Part shown: positions 32,186 through 43,068 of the stretch, one piece after another
Position numbering within the stretch: position 1 is the stretch's first letter
Layout of the letters: every line of letters begins with the position of its first letter
Assembly (NCBI GenBank): GCA_024734495.1
Contig: JALMQS010000302.1
Coordinates: 148,539 to 212,538 of the forward strand
Source: Forficula auricularia
Taxonomy: Eukaryota > Arthropoda > Insecta > Dermaptera > Forficulidae
Direction of reading: 5' to 3'
DNA length: 64,000 nt
Notes under the pieces: model-generated
Databases searched by the model: none
Told to the model about the DNA's origin: nothing
What the model saw: only the letters and a program-made list of their open reading frames with translations
Program-made: the position numbers and the translations under genes

Positions 32186-32343
32186 TGACGAAATTATGTA
32201 AATCTCCAATTCTTATGAGCAAATAATCGAAATTATAATAAATAAAATCGTTTATAAAAAAATCTTAAAATATTCATTTAAAACCCCCAAACGTTTTGAG
32301 AGAATTTCTATATTTATGAATTGAATTTTATTATCATTTTCTG

Positions 32344-32602
32344 GGGTGGAAAAAAGAAGGGGATGGGGAGAGAAACACCAATCGACTTGATTGGGGAATA
32401 ATGGAATTTAAATAATTATCGGAAAAGAGGTTTTTTTATCTAATTAGATTTTTCCTCTTATTAAAAACACGGACTAAATATGAATAAGGACACTCGATGG
32501 TGGAGAAGCAATCTCCGGAATCGAAGCTAAAATACAAGGTATACATTAATTAATGTAAAATAATTGGTTTAATAAAATTTATAAAAAAAAAAAAAAAAAA
32601 AA
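32344..32602 (+). mobile_element. Poly(A)-tailed SINE-like retroposon, free-standing
   Basis: Flanked by the perfect 12-bp repeat TATCATTTTCTG (32332-32343 and 32603-32614), with a poly(A) end at 32583-32602. Body identical in order to 428-676. This copy best defines the unit as an independent retroposon of about 260 bp. Confidence 0.85.
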
Positions 32603-32639
32603 TATCATTTTCTGATTCATTCGTTCGACGCTTTCTCTT

Positions 32640-32735
32640 ATGAGATGCATGCAAGGTATTTTTATACCTTTTAGTGTATTTTATTTTATTTTTGTGTTCT
32701 TATTATTTTATTTGTTGCATTAAATTTATTTTTTT
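32640..32735 (+). mobile_element. Palindromic CCGACTTC element, inner scrap
   Basis: taccttttagtgtattttatt followed by tttgttgcattaaat matches the arm end of the complete copies. Confidence 0.5.
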
Positions 32736-33464
32736 TATAAAAATTATATTACCCAAATTTTGCAGACAATTAATCATAGATGAAAAAATAAGCTCTCAGA
32801 ATCCCTTTTTCAGCGACGTCAATAATTTCCAGTAGAATATAAATAAAGCAAGCCCCTTAAAGATTAATAATATTGTCAATATTCGCTTCATAGTTGACTC
32901 TATATTGAAGCGCGCATCAATGTGCTTCTATATTGAAGCCCATCGATACTCATTCTGGCAAAAATATTCGTGCTGGTTCTTCAATATTGTCAGAAAACAT
33001 AATTTTTCATCTACACTGAAGTGCCAAAAAATCAATCCACCAATAAAAACGTTATTAAATAGTAAACCATTTTTAATTTTTTTACTTTGAATCATACATT
33101 ATTGAAATTATTGTTTATTGCAAGTGTAATAATTGCCACTTGTCGTTGACTAAGCCTTTGATTAATTAGGCACACAATTAGAACTGCTTGAAATTGAGAA
33201 ATATCCATTTTGTATATTTTATCGTTCTATCAATGATGTTTAATTCAAAATTATTCATTTGATTGATATTTCAAATGAAATTTGATCCTTTATTAAAACT
33301 TTATTTAAATGTAAAGTGATATTGAAAAAGTAGGATAATTTGTAATTGTATCTTTTAATTTAATTTCACTTATTTTTTTTTCATAAAATATAAAAATTAT
33401 TTTAGGTTAAAAATAAAATAAAATGAGAGAGTCTTCTGTTTTTTAAATAAAATAATTTTTAATT

Positions 33465-33515
33465 ATTTCTAGAGACTATAGTTTCGAAGGCATTGCTTCA
33501 TCATCAGTCTATCAC
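33465..33515 (-). ncRNA. Hammerhead-ribozyme-like motif (inverted pair, left)
   Basis: Minus strand: CUGAUGA (33501-33507), stem II with GAAG/CUUC, GAAA (33482-33485), palindromic ACUAUAGU, GUC (33474-33476). Same family as 29070-29121. Confidence 0.65.
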
Positions 33516-33589
33516 AAATATTTCAAATTAGTTACAAATTAAGATATTTAAATCTTAATTTGTAACTAATTTGAAATATTTGTGATAGA
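33508..33589. repeat. Perfect palindrome between two hammerheads
   Basis: gtctatcacaaatatttca... is exactly inverted on the right side, centred on atttaa near 33549. The symmetry continues on both sides through the hammerheads to about 33420 and 33700. Confidence 0.85.
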
Positions 33590-33632
33590 CTGATGATGAA
33601 GGCACATTCTGAAACTATAGTCTCTAGAAATA
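33580..33632 (+). ncRNA. Hammerhead-ribozyme-like motif (inverted pair, right)
   Basis: CUGAUGA (33590-33596), GAAAC (33611-33615), GUC (33620-33622). Stem II has decayed (only GAA with UUC can pair), so this copy is less likely to be active than its partner. Confidence 0.55.
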
Positions 33633-34204
33633 ATTAAAATTATTTTATTTAAAAAACAGAAGACTCTCTCATTTTATTTTATTTTTAACCTAAAATAAAA
33701 ACAATTCTGTTACCATCGACAGTGAAATCTTTTATTCAACTAATATAAAAATTATCTACAAATTTTTTTTGAATTCGTTAGTTTAAGAGTTAATTCAACA
33801 AATTATATGAATATTTATAAGAATTTTAAAATTAATTTGCTATTTAAAAAAATTTTTTAATACATTTTTATTAAGATTTAAATATAATAAATTGACTATT
33901 TAATTATATATATATAAACAGACACCCTATAGTGCACGCAGCTTCTTAAGTAAAAGGATGAACAAAAAAAGGGGTGCGCGGTGGGAGTATAAATTTTCAA
34001 GGCGATTAATTTCCTATTGACCATAACATTCTTGGATGAATTTTATTATTTATATAAAAGACAGGATAAGGAATATAGGATTTTTGGGGTGGGGGGTGGG
34101 GTGAAGGGATCGATTTTTTATGACAAACAACCTAATCTTATTTTTTTTTCTTTTTACTAATATTGACTCAAACTAAGTGGACAACTTTAGAATGAATAAA
34201 CTGA

Positions 34205-34300
34205 TGTGGCCTTTATCATACAACCTGCCCCCCCTCTCTTATATTTAATATTTAATAAAATAATTTATAATCATATACGAAAGAACTCCCCCCCCCCTCT
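34205..34300 (-). mobile_element. CTTTACCATACA MITE, terminal fragment
   Basis: cctttatcatacaacctgcc followed by tatttaatatttaataaaat matches the end of the 30-kb copy. Confidence 0.55.
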
Positions 34301-34376
34301 CAATGAATTTTGGGCCTATTATCAATTTATTATATCTCTTTATAAATGAGCATATTCTAATTAGTCGTCAAATTCT

Positions 34377-34852
34377 GCTCAAATGAGCCCCTATGGGGAA
34401 TGTTTTGGGGTAGTTCTGATTTATTTCGTGACACAACAAATGCAAAGAAAGGTAAACATTTTCATTTTTTGGTGATTTTTTTACTTATAACTCGAAAATC
34501 AACTTTTCGTAAATTTCGCCGGAGTCGAAAACTTGGATTTTGCGTTAGAGCCCGAACGGTACGTCGGAGAAAAAAAAACCTAAAAAATTAAATTTGTAGG
34601 AAATTTTATGAACTTTTATTTTGAATAGGAAGGTTATTTACGAAAAGTTGATAGTTTTCGAGTTATAATGAAAAAACCGCCAAAAAATGGAAATGAAATG
34701 TTCACCTTTTTTTGCATTTTCTAGAATGTTGCGTCACCAAATTTTGGTGGGAGACCTTAGATTTATATTCAGCGCCCCAAAAAACATATATATGCAAAAA
34801 ATCAGAACTACCCCAAAATTTTCCCCATAGGAGCCCATTTGAGCACAATTTG
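34377..34852. repeat. Foldback element, ~480 bp
   Basis: ctcaaatgagcccctatggg and gggtagttctgatt on the left pair with aatcagaactacccc and ataggagcccatttgag on the right. Inner cgaaaatcaacttttcgtaaa pairs with tttacgaaaagttgatagtt. No frame. Confidence 0.7.
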
Positions 34853-35547
34853 ACTGGGTATGATTAAAATTTTTTAAAACATGTCCTGAAAAAATGTTTT
34901 TTTTTTTCACCAAAAGTATAGTTCTTATGGTTTTATATTGAATTATGGTCAATAGCAGAATTATTCAGGATTGCGTAACAAAAATTAGAATAAATAAAAT
35001 ACCTAAATTGTAGCCACAGCATCTCATTATTTAAGGTAGAGTGGCGATTTTCAGAATTTTCAAAAAATGACTATAACTCGAAAACTATGAGACTTTTATT
35101 TAAAAAAAATTAGGTTCTGTCATAAACTGACCTATTTCCTGTTCACGATTTATCCTTTTGATATCGTTGTGATCCCGTATTTAATGGTCAGAGAAAATAA
35201 ATGGATCCAAAATATCAAACACAATCTTTTCCAAATACTCTACAAGAAAAATGAATATAAATTTTTTTATATTTTACATTTATATCTGACTGTGTATTCC
35301 GTTGATATAATATATAAAACTATTATTTAATCTATGATAAGAGTATATGGTTTATTTAACCAGTGCATAACAAGGCAAAGTCTTGCTTGATGGAATTCCC
35401 AGGCTTTTAAGGACAAATAAATTCAATGTAAAATGTCCAACTGTGGGGAGGGGGGGGTCTGTATGGTATAATTGGTGTGTAAGCGTGGAAGTTAAGTTGG
35501 GGTCCCAAGCTGGCTGGCTTGGCGCTTTGCCAACCCAACCGGAGGAT
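34853..35547. other. No gene recognised
   Basis: AT-rich. 35430-35547 becomes GC-richer with a G run at 35445. No family signature. Confidence 0.35.
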
Positions 35548-35999
35548 GTTCGATGTTTGATGTTTGCTGGCTGGCTGGGTTGTTTCTCTCAGCAAACAAC
35601 GTTACTAGTGATAGAGATACACAGAAGATACGCCATCTACTTTTCATTTTTCTTCTCTTCTCTCGTCTCGTATACCAGCCAGTTTGTTCGTTTATACCTC
35701 CTATATTCAGCTACTGCTATTTTTCTTCTCCCCTGTTTATCTTGTGATCAAAAGTTGTTTGCTTTAACTTTAAAGGATATTTTTTCCTCGACTACTAAAA
35801 TAGATAAAATCAAAAAAAAAAAAAAAAAAAGTGGATCTTTTTTAAAGAAGAGAAATCAGGGTATCAGAAAATAAGGGCTTAAAAAAGAGTTTTCAGAAAA
35901 TATTATATTCAAATGGATATTCTCTAACAACAGTCTTGGAAATTTATATAGGAAGACATCTATTTAAATATTATAATTATGCTTAAAATTTTGAATTTT

Positions 36000-36200
36000 T
36001 ATTTAAATCACACATAATTAATTATAATTATTTATTGAACACAAACAAATAATACAATAGTTATATATAGTAGTTATGTTGTAATATATTATTTGTTCGT
36101 GTTCAATAAATAATTATAATTAATTATTATGTGTGATTTAAATAAAAATTTAAAATTTTAAGCATAATTAATCACAAAAATAAAAGATTCAACAGCTTAA
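36000..36200. repeat. Foldback element (gaacac/gtgttc family)
   Basis: aattatttattgaacacaaa pairs with cgtgttcaataaataattat. Flanked by cacataattaatt and its inverse. Same family as 16316 and 46730. Confidence 0.7.
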
Positions 36201-36229
36201 TTATTAATAATAATTATGCATTTATTATT

Positions 36230-36895
36230 ACTTTACCATACAGAGTATGGTCAAGTATTGTAATCGTGCATGAAAAAAGTGTTTTTTTTCCTTCTTTTTT
36301 TCGAAATATCTCAAAAACGAGAGAAACTATTTTGATTAAAAAAATTGAGCTAAACCACGGCATTTTGGTCTACAAAAAAGCTCTAATAAGTGAACAACGA
36401 AAAAATTATATTTTTCGAGATAATAATTGTTTTGTCAAAATGTCTGTTGATTAGTCTGTTTGTCTAGTCTGTGCGTTAGCTAAATTTTTGTGGACGAGCT
36501 AGCTCAAAAACTAGTGTGAATATCGGAACCAAATTTCACACGTAGTTTTGGTCCATTGAGATTAAGAGCTGATTAGATTTTGGTGCATATCGACCCAAAA
36601 TTAAGGGGGAGGAGGGGGGTTAAAAATTAAAAATCTAGGCAATTTGAGCAAACTCAACCAAATTTTGGATACATAATCAGTGGAGCCCCAGAAGTCTAAA
36701 AATGCAAAAACTAACCGCCCAAAATGAGCGGGGGGTGGGGGGTTAGACAATGGAAATCTAGGCCCTTGTACCAAACTCAACCAAATTTTGTATACATAAT
36801 CAGGGGGACACCAGAAGTATAAAAATGCAAAAACTAACCCCCACCCCCCCAACATGATTATAAATAATTTTAGGGGCCAGGTTGTATGGTAAAGT
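36230..36895 (+). mobile_element. CTTTACCATACA MITE, complete
   Basis: ttactttaccatacagagta at the left and gttgtatggtaaagtcaa at the right. About 665 bp with no significant frame. Its equivalent in the right arm is 62738-63333. Confidence 0.75.
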
Positions 36896-37039
36896 CAAGT
36901 GGATGGCCACATCAGAACACGTCAGCTTATTTTTTAATTGTAAAAAACTCACATCCTTAAAACCTTTAATTTTTTATATTTTTGTACAATTTGAAAAAAA
37001 AATTGAACTTGTATCAATATAATATTTTTTGGATTCTAT

Positions 37040-37800
37040 ATTCAGTTTTTTGACCTCTTAGTTAAAAACAAGGACTAAAAGATGATCATATGACAGTCGA
37101 TGGTGGAGAAGTAATCTGCGAAGTCGAAGCTCAAATACTATGTACCATATACATGAATTCATGTAAAATAATTGGTTCAATTGGTTCAATTAGAACAAGT
37201 GAGGAAGTGAATCGGACTGGAATTGCGAATACTTATGGAAAAGAGGTTTCTTATTTAGAATAGTTTTCTGACTCTTATTAAAAACAAATTAATAAGATAA
37301 TCAAGGACAGTCGATGGTGGAGAAGTAATCTCACGAGTCGAAGCTCAAATATAATATATACATTAATTCATGTAAAATAATTGGTTCAATTGGTTCAATT
37401 AGAATCAGATGAGGAAAGGAATCGGACTGGAATTGGAATAATTATCGGAAAAGAGATTTTTATTTAATTAGTTTTTTCCTCTTATTAAAAACAAGGACTA
37501 AAAAGATAATCAAGGACAGTCGATGGTGGAGAAGTAATCTCCGGAGTCGAAGCTCAAATACATGTATACATGATTCATGAAATAATTGGTTCAATTGGTT
37601 CAATTAGAACAAATGAGGAAGGAATCGGACTGGAATTGGAATAATTATCGGAAAAGAGATTTTTTTATTTAATTAGTTTTTTCCTCTTATTAAAAACAAG
37701 GACTAAAAAGATAATCAAGGACAGATCGATGGTGGAGAAGTAATCTCCGGAGTCGAAGCTCAAATACAATGTATACATTAATTCATGTAAAATAATTGGT
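37040..37800 (+). repeat. Tandem array of diverged SINE-like units, four copies
   Basis: ctcttattaaaaacaagga-type starts at about 37057, 37271, 37480 and 37684, each followed by gtcgatggtggagaagtaat. Period about 204-214 bp. The right arm keeps only about two units (61920-62290). Confidence 0.8.
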
Positions 37801-38707
37801 TCAATTACAACAAATAAAATATAATAGAACCCCATTATCTCGGGAAAATAGCTACAATATATAAACATTGTAAAGCAAAAATCTGCATTTTGTGGGCCCA
37901 GGAAACCAAAAGCCTAGTCTATATGTTATCACATTCAAAATTATATTGAAATAAAAACAAGGATTTTATTCCAAAAAAAAAGTAGAAAGTCAAAATGTCT
38001 TCATACTCACATGTCTAGAATTTAAAGCAAGGGTGCTTATAAAATAAATGGTATAATATCAAATTATACACATATAATTAACCTCAAATTACACCCCCTA
38101 ACAACAACAAACACAAAAGAAGGCATAAAAAGGTCAATTGGTGCATTACTTGATTATGCAAATTACTGTTTCGCTCCAGGAGAGAACATTAGGAATGAAA
38201 TCAAAGATATTTCCCAAAATATACATAGGGTATTTAGAGATGACACCTATTATGCAGGTCAGAACCCATATGCCTGAAACATAGATAGTTCCAAATTTTT
38301 CTTCTATATCAATAGAATAGTTTTGGGATTCTATATCTCTATGTTCACCGACCTCCAGGATAAACGGTTTAACCGATGGATTTGAATTTTGAATGACATA
38401 CTCCTGAGGGGTCAAGTAACCGGTGTAATTCATAAAAAGTGAACTTTTAGTCCCAGGAGGAACTTTAGCATTTTTTTCCTATCTATCTCTAACTATTTAA
38501 CGTACAGTTTATATATCAAAAGTCTTGTACATTTCTTAAGAGGCAAGTGTTTCAGCGAAACGAGTAAAATTCATAGTCCTCTCAAAAATCGAGAACTCTC
38601 ACAAATAAATATTTTCAAAAAATAAATAAATATCATAAAAATGTTAAAATTATTGAAATATGGTTGCAATATCTCGTAAAGTAAATTTAACTTGGTTGTT
38701 TTAATAG

Positions 38708-39291
38708 TAGTACCTGGAGGCAACGATCGATGCTCGGTAACTTCTTCCTTCAGTTAAAAGCTTTATTTTAATATTATTTTTAATTTAAAATTCTGATAAA
38801 AATATCGATTTTTATTTGAGAGCCGCTTTCAAATTAAAAAAACAACAACAAATATATATAATATTCGCACACCCCCCCCCCCCACCTCCACCCCGCTCGG
38901 CCCTTGGAAACGTTTATCAATAGTTCTAACGTTTAGGAAGAACAAAATATGTTAAAATCCACAATCACAATAGTTCTTCAAGGCCTTTGAGAACAATGGA
39001 TTAATCCGACCCATTGTCTGTCTGGGTACAAAAGTAAACAAAAGAGAACCTTTTTTAAACTCCAAGATTTGGATCTGTCTACCTGAGAATAATTAATTTG
39101 ATTACGAAAAACCCATCAAAAACAATTTTTGTCGAAGATGAGACCGTGACAGATCGAATTGTCATCCCAAAAACCCCTAAGCCGTGAATTTCATCAAAAT
39201 CGGTAGAGCCGTTTTCAAAATAGAACTAAGATACAAATATATATATAAACATATATATATATACAATTTTTGCTCGTTTAATAAGAGTAGA
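38708..39291 (-). mobile_element. Helitron-like element, short form (584 bp)
   Basis: The 5' end at 39291 (TCTACTC) and the 3' hairpin near 38715-38745 followed by CCAGGTACTA define it. The hairpin centre is slightly altered (cgatcgatgctcgg). Counterpart at 60455-61045. Confidence 0.8.
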
Positions 39292-39650
39292 TTTCGAGAT
39301 AGTAGGCGTGCGTTTAATCCCAATTATTGTCATCTACGTGACATTTCTTGATGATTGCATGGATGTACGTCCGTCCGTCCGACAGTCGTCAGGTGAGGTC
39401 AATAACTCCATTGTCACGGGAACCACAACTGAGCCGGCTCCATGAAACGAATCAAGCGAAACGTTTCCTCGTTAAATATAACAAAACATAATACATAATT
39501 ACAAAGATGAAACTTCTAATGTTAATTTATTTATGTATTCTCCATGAGAGCTCTCTTCACATTGCGTATAGCAAATATTATTTTACTGTTTACTATTGTT
39601 TACACTAATGCCATATTATCCAAATTAGAGGCAAATTTAATAAAATTTAA

Positions 39651-39971
39651 TCTACTCTTATTAAACGAGCAAAAATTGTTTGTTTGTATATATTTGTATC
39701 ATTGTTCTATTTTGAAAACGGCTCTACCGATTTTGATGAAACAACTCTATTAACAAGTTTTGAGGATGAGAAAACGATCTGGCTAGGTCTGGACCTCGAC
39801 AGATTTCATCTTAATTGATCTTTTCTTAATTAAAGTAATTATTTATAGATAAAAATCTCAATAAAAAAGTTTGTTTACATTTTTTTCAATTATCTTTCAT
39901 TTATTGATTGTTTTTTTGATTTTAAAACCCACTAATGGGTAATAGCAATACGTAACTGAAATCCAGCTATT
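39651..39971 (+). mobile_element. Helitron-like element running into the gap
   Basis: Starts TCTACTCTTATTAAACGAGC, follows the shared gatctggctaggtctggac text, and is cut by the N run. Its counterpart is the complete 58501-60094 element. Confidence 0.8.
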
Positions 39972-40071
39972 NNNNNNNNNNNNNNNNNNNNNNNNNNNNN
40001 NNNNNNNNNNNNNNNNNNNNNNNNNNNNNNNNNNNNNNNNNNNNNNNNNNNNNNNNNNNNNNNNNNNNNNN
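39972..40071. other. Assembly gap, 100 N
   Basis: Exactly 100 unknown bases, the usual placeholder for a gap of unknown size. It separates a Helitron 5' half from a LINE 3' end, so order and orientation across it are not shown by sequence. Confidence 0.98.
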
Positions 40072-40475
40072 TTTATTAAAACATTGTATCTATAGGGCCA
40101 TCTGGCCCCTTTAATGTACAATATTAGACCAAAATATTTACAAAAAAAAATTAATTAAACAATACAAGAAAAAACAAAAAATCAAAAAAGAAGAAAAATA
40201 CATACTTATTATATGAAACAAAAATAAAAAAGATACAAAATATATAGAATGAGAGGAGGAGAAAAAGAAAAAATAAATTACAATATATAGGATATAAAAA
40301 AAAAAAATAAAAAAATAACAATATATAGGATATAAAAACAACAAAATAACAATATATAGGATATAAAAACAAACATATATATATATTCGGCTAGGTGCCT
40401 CCGTAGCTCTGCTTCTTCAGGGCGAAGTGTACTGGTTGGTTGCTAGTTTAAACCTCGCTGAATGCATCGGAATTG
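40072..40475 (-). mobile_element. LINE 3' UTR with ~20-bp tandem repeats
   Basis: On the minus strand it follows the stop of the LINE frame. It contains four copies of a tatatcctatatattgtta-type unit (40265-40375) and a ggggccagatggccc hairpin, and ends ...TGTTTTAATAAA at the gap, as expected for a LINE 3' end. Confidence 0.75.
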
Positions 40476-42536
40476 CTAGGCTAAATGCCGGTGGAGTTCT
40501 GTCTCAAAACGATCAGGGCGCACTATCCTCCTCAATTCAACCGGCAACGCGTTCCACACTTTCGTCGCCGTCACTTTGAAAGAATCTGCCACCATCTTGC
40601 TCCTGTGGGGTGGACAGACCAGTGCACGCGCCCGCTCCGAGGGCCCACAGACTAGCGCACGACCGAGGTAGTCGGGCGCACGTCCCGAGAGGACCCCATG
40701 CACAAACTTCGCATATCTATACATACGATATGCACTAAGGCTCATCCCCACAATCCTGGCCGCGAACCTGGACACACTAGCTCTAGGCTCAAGGTTGTAT
40801 ATGTACCTTGCACAGGCATTGAAGGCAACCGACAAACGTCGACTGCTTATACTGTCCAGGTTATAATGCACTGTATCACAATAAAGGAAGTGGGGAAGAA
40901 CAACGGCTACAATTATCTTCCGCCGGATCTCGATTGGCGTGAATGCCGCCAGTCGACGCAGGGGAACCAGGGCCCCATACACTCTACGGCAGACCTGCGT
41001 CACGTGGTCGCCCCAGGTGAGCCGCCCGTTCAAATAGACTCCCAGATCTCTTACAGTGTCAGAATATGGGATGGCCGATCCACAAACCCTAATCTGAGGA
41101 GGTGTCATCGATCTTCTATTCGCAATCCACAGTGCTTGGGTCTTGAAGGGATTTAGCTGAAGCCCATTCAAACCTGTCCATCTCGCAATAGCCTCGATAT
41201 CATTATTGATCTTATCTACTGTTTGATTTAAATCGCCCCTAGCAGCTCCCATGTAGATTTGTAGATCGTCTGCAAACAAGTGGTATTTGCAGTACGTCAA
41301 GACCTCGGGGAGATCATTAATAAAAAGAGCAAACAGAATCGGAGACAGCACCCCACCCTGTGGGACTCCCCTAGTCAACGCACGAAGTGAGGATGCCAGA
41401 CCGTCAACTTCAACCCACTGATGTCTACCGATCAAATAAGAATATATCAATCTGCATGCAGACCCCGAAAAACCCACCAGCCTGTGCAGCTTGGAAACCA
41501 GGATGGCATGGTCAACAGAACCAAATGCATTCTTAAAATCAAGTAGCACCAGAAAAGCCGTTCCACCATCCTCAACCAGAGACCGACAATCATCAGTCAC
41601 TTTCAGTAGTGCCGTGGCACAGCTATGGCGTGGCCTGAAGCCAGACTGGAGATCTACAAGAAGGCCCGAACTAGCCAAGTAGCACCTAATCTGGGACAAC
41701 ACAAGGTTTTCAAAGACTTTGGACAGCGCGGGTAGTACACTGATGGGCCTGAAATCAGAGGGATCACGGGGTGTACGTACCTTAGGAACCGGCGTCACTC
41801 TCGCACACTTCCACCCACCCGGGTAGGAAGAGGACGTGAGGAAGAAGTTGAACATATCAACAATAACAGGAAGAATTAAAGGCAATAGCAACCCAATAAA
41901 ATCGCGAGGGATATCATCACACCCGACCGCCGTAGATTTTATCTTGTTAAATGCGCTTAAAACATCAGACCCAGTCACCACGTCGAAATAAAAACCATCT
42001 TGGCCCACAGACTCCAGGCAAGCGGGCAATCCAATGCTCGACGGATCATCCCCAGCAAAGTAGCGACCCAAAGTCTCAGGGTCAATCCCCGTACAGCGCG
42101 CGCCACCCTTCACTAAGCCATGCCTTCTAATGTTACGCCATAATGTCTGAGGTGGAAGATCCGGATTCAAGTCTCTGGATATGACATGTCGCTTCTTACC
42201 TCTAATAAGTCCCTTAGTTTTATTTCTGAGCATTCGAAATCTCTCAAAGTCGAGGCTACAGCCACTCGCCCTCCAGGCACGATAGGCACCATCCCTCAGC
42301 CTAATGTAGGACGCGATCTCGTAATCAAACCACGAGCACCCAGAACTACGGACTTTGCGCCATACAACAGGCGCAAACTCGTTCAGAAGCACAAGAAGCA
42401 AACTATTAAACTCATCCAGCATAGGATCAGCATTCACATGGTAAGAAACGTGATGCCACGGAAGCTCAGACGCCCTGATCAGAAGTGGCTCCACAGGGAT
42501 TGCACCAACCTTACGACCCGGAAATTTGTCTTAGGT
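40476..42536 (-). CDS. Non-LTR retrotransposon ORF2 protein, reverse transcriptase (5' truncated)
   Basis: A 672-codon frame if counted from a GTG at 42494. It is open about 13 codons further up to a TAA at about 42534, and no ATG start is evident, so the real protein began upstream. Reverse transcriptase motifs appear in order (residues from 42494): FRPISVLPALSKVFE about 248-262, motif A LLDFKNAF with Asp 319, motif B GVPQGGVLSPILF about 376-388, motif C FADD at 407-410, then LNPFKTQALWI. The C-terminal region (RRVYGALVPLRRLAAFTP about 503-520, WNALPVELRR about 647-656) is the type found in CR1/L2/Daphne-like members of the Jockey group. The endonuclease domain is missing; beyond 42560 the sequence is unrelated. 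Catalytic residues are intact and there is no internal stop, so it is a young but dead-on-arrival copy. Confidence 0.9.
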
Positions 42537-42589
42537 ATGGTAATCACCTCTAATGGCTAATTACAATCAAATTTATTTTTGGAATAAAT

Positions 42590-43060
42590 TGTTATAACCG
42601 CCTGTTTTTCCGCAACCAGGAACACCAAGCTTACTTTAGACTCCGCTAGTTTCGCTACTATCGACATTGTATAAAGCAATGTTTTTCAATCTGGGTTCCG
42701 CTGAACCCCAGGGTTCCACAAAGGGAGGTTTGGGGTTCCCCCACCTAGAGGTCAATAAAGTTCTTATAAAAGTTGTTCAGTTTTTTTTGTAGATTCAGAA
42801 TATGTACACAAACATATAGGTTTCCATTTAAAAAAAAACAGAACTTGACTTCGAAATACCCTTGAAAACTTGTTCTACGTCGACAAACAATAGCGTAGTT
42901 TAGTTTCACCCTCGATATAAACAAACTTTTATTTGAAACTTTTTCCATATAATGCACTATTTTTGAATTATAAGACTGTCTAAAGATAAAAAACTCACCC
43001 GGTATATATCGAATCAGAATTTAAATTTTTCTTTCCTATATCTAAAATAAAATATAAGGT
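42590..43060. repeat. Mixed short repeats
   Basis: 42600-42665 repeats 31450-31540. 42683-42740 (tttttcaatctgggttccgc, aaccccagggttcc) resembles one end of a hAT element. 42750-43030 repeats 24800-25045. No gene. Confidence 0.55.
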
Positions 43061-43068
43061 TTTACTTA

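Larger units (their letters stand above)
33012..33900 (-). mobile_element. Tc1-like relic with hammerhead insertion
   Basis: The left end, TACACTGAAGTGCC, is followed by a minus-strand N-terminal transposase relic at 33095-33225 (QAVLIVCLINQRLSQRQVA). The right portion (33770-33900) carries the inverse terminal text aattaatttgctatttaaa. The block 33420-33720, holding two inverted hammerheads, sits inside it. Confidence 0.6.
35548..39950 (+). repeat. Left arm of a ~4.3-kb inverted duplication
   Basis: The whole arm reappears in reverse order at about 59810-64000, where the window ends. The inner part (38.1-39.9 kb) is very similar by eye, with only scattered differences, including a 360-bp spacer between two Helitrons. 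The outer part (35.5-37.9 kb) differs by many small indels and in tandem-unit number. The arm stops at the run of N at 39972. Confidence 0.9.

Noticed and set aside
36601..36855. 84-codon minus-strand frame with repeated KIWLSL phrases
   Set aside because: The phrases are translations of internal repeats of the CTTTACCATACA MITE and also appear frame-broken at 10.7 and 30.5 kb.
38146..38433. Open frame of 95 codons, with an 89-codon mirror at 61322-61591 that looks conserved
   Set aside because: Both lie in the two arms of the inverted duplication, so the similarity is simply DNA identity. The same text recurs frame-broken at 57990-58135 and 62440-62600, showing it is a non-coding repeat.
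39897..40121. Open frame across the N run
   Set aside because: Its continuity depends on unknown bases in a gap of arbitrary length.
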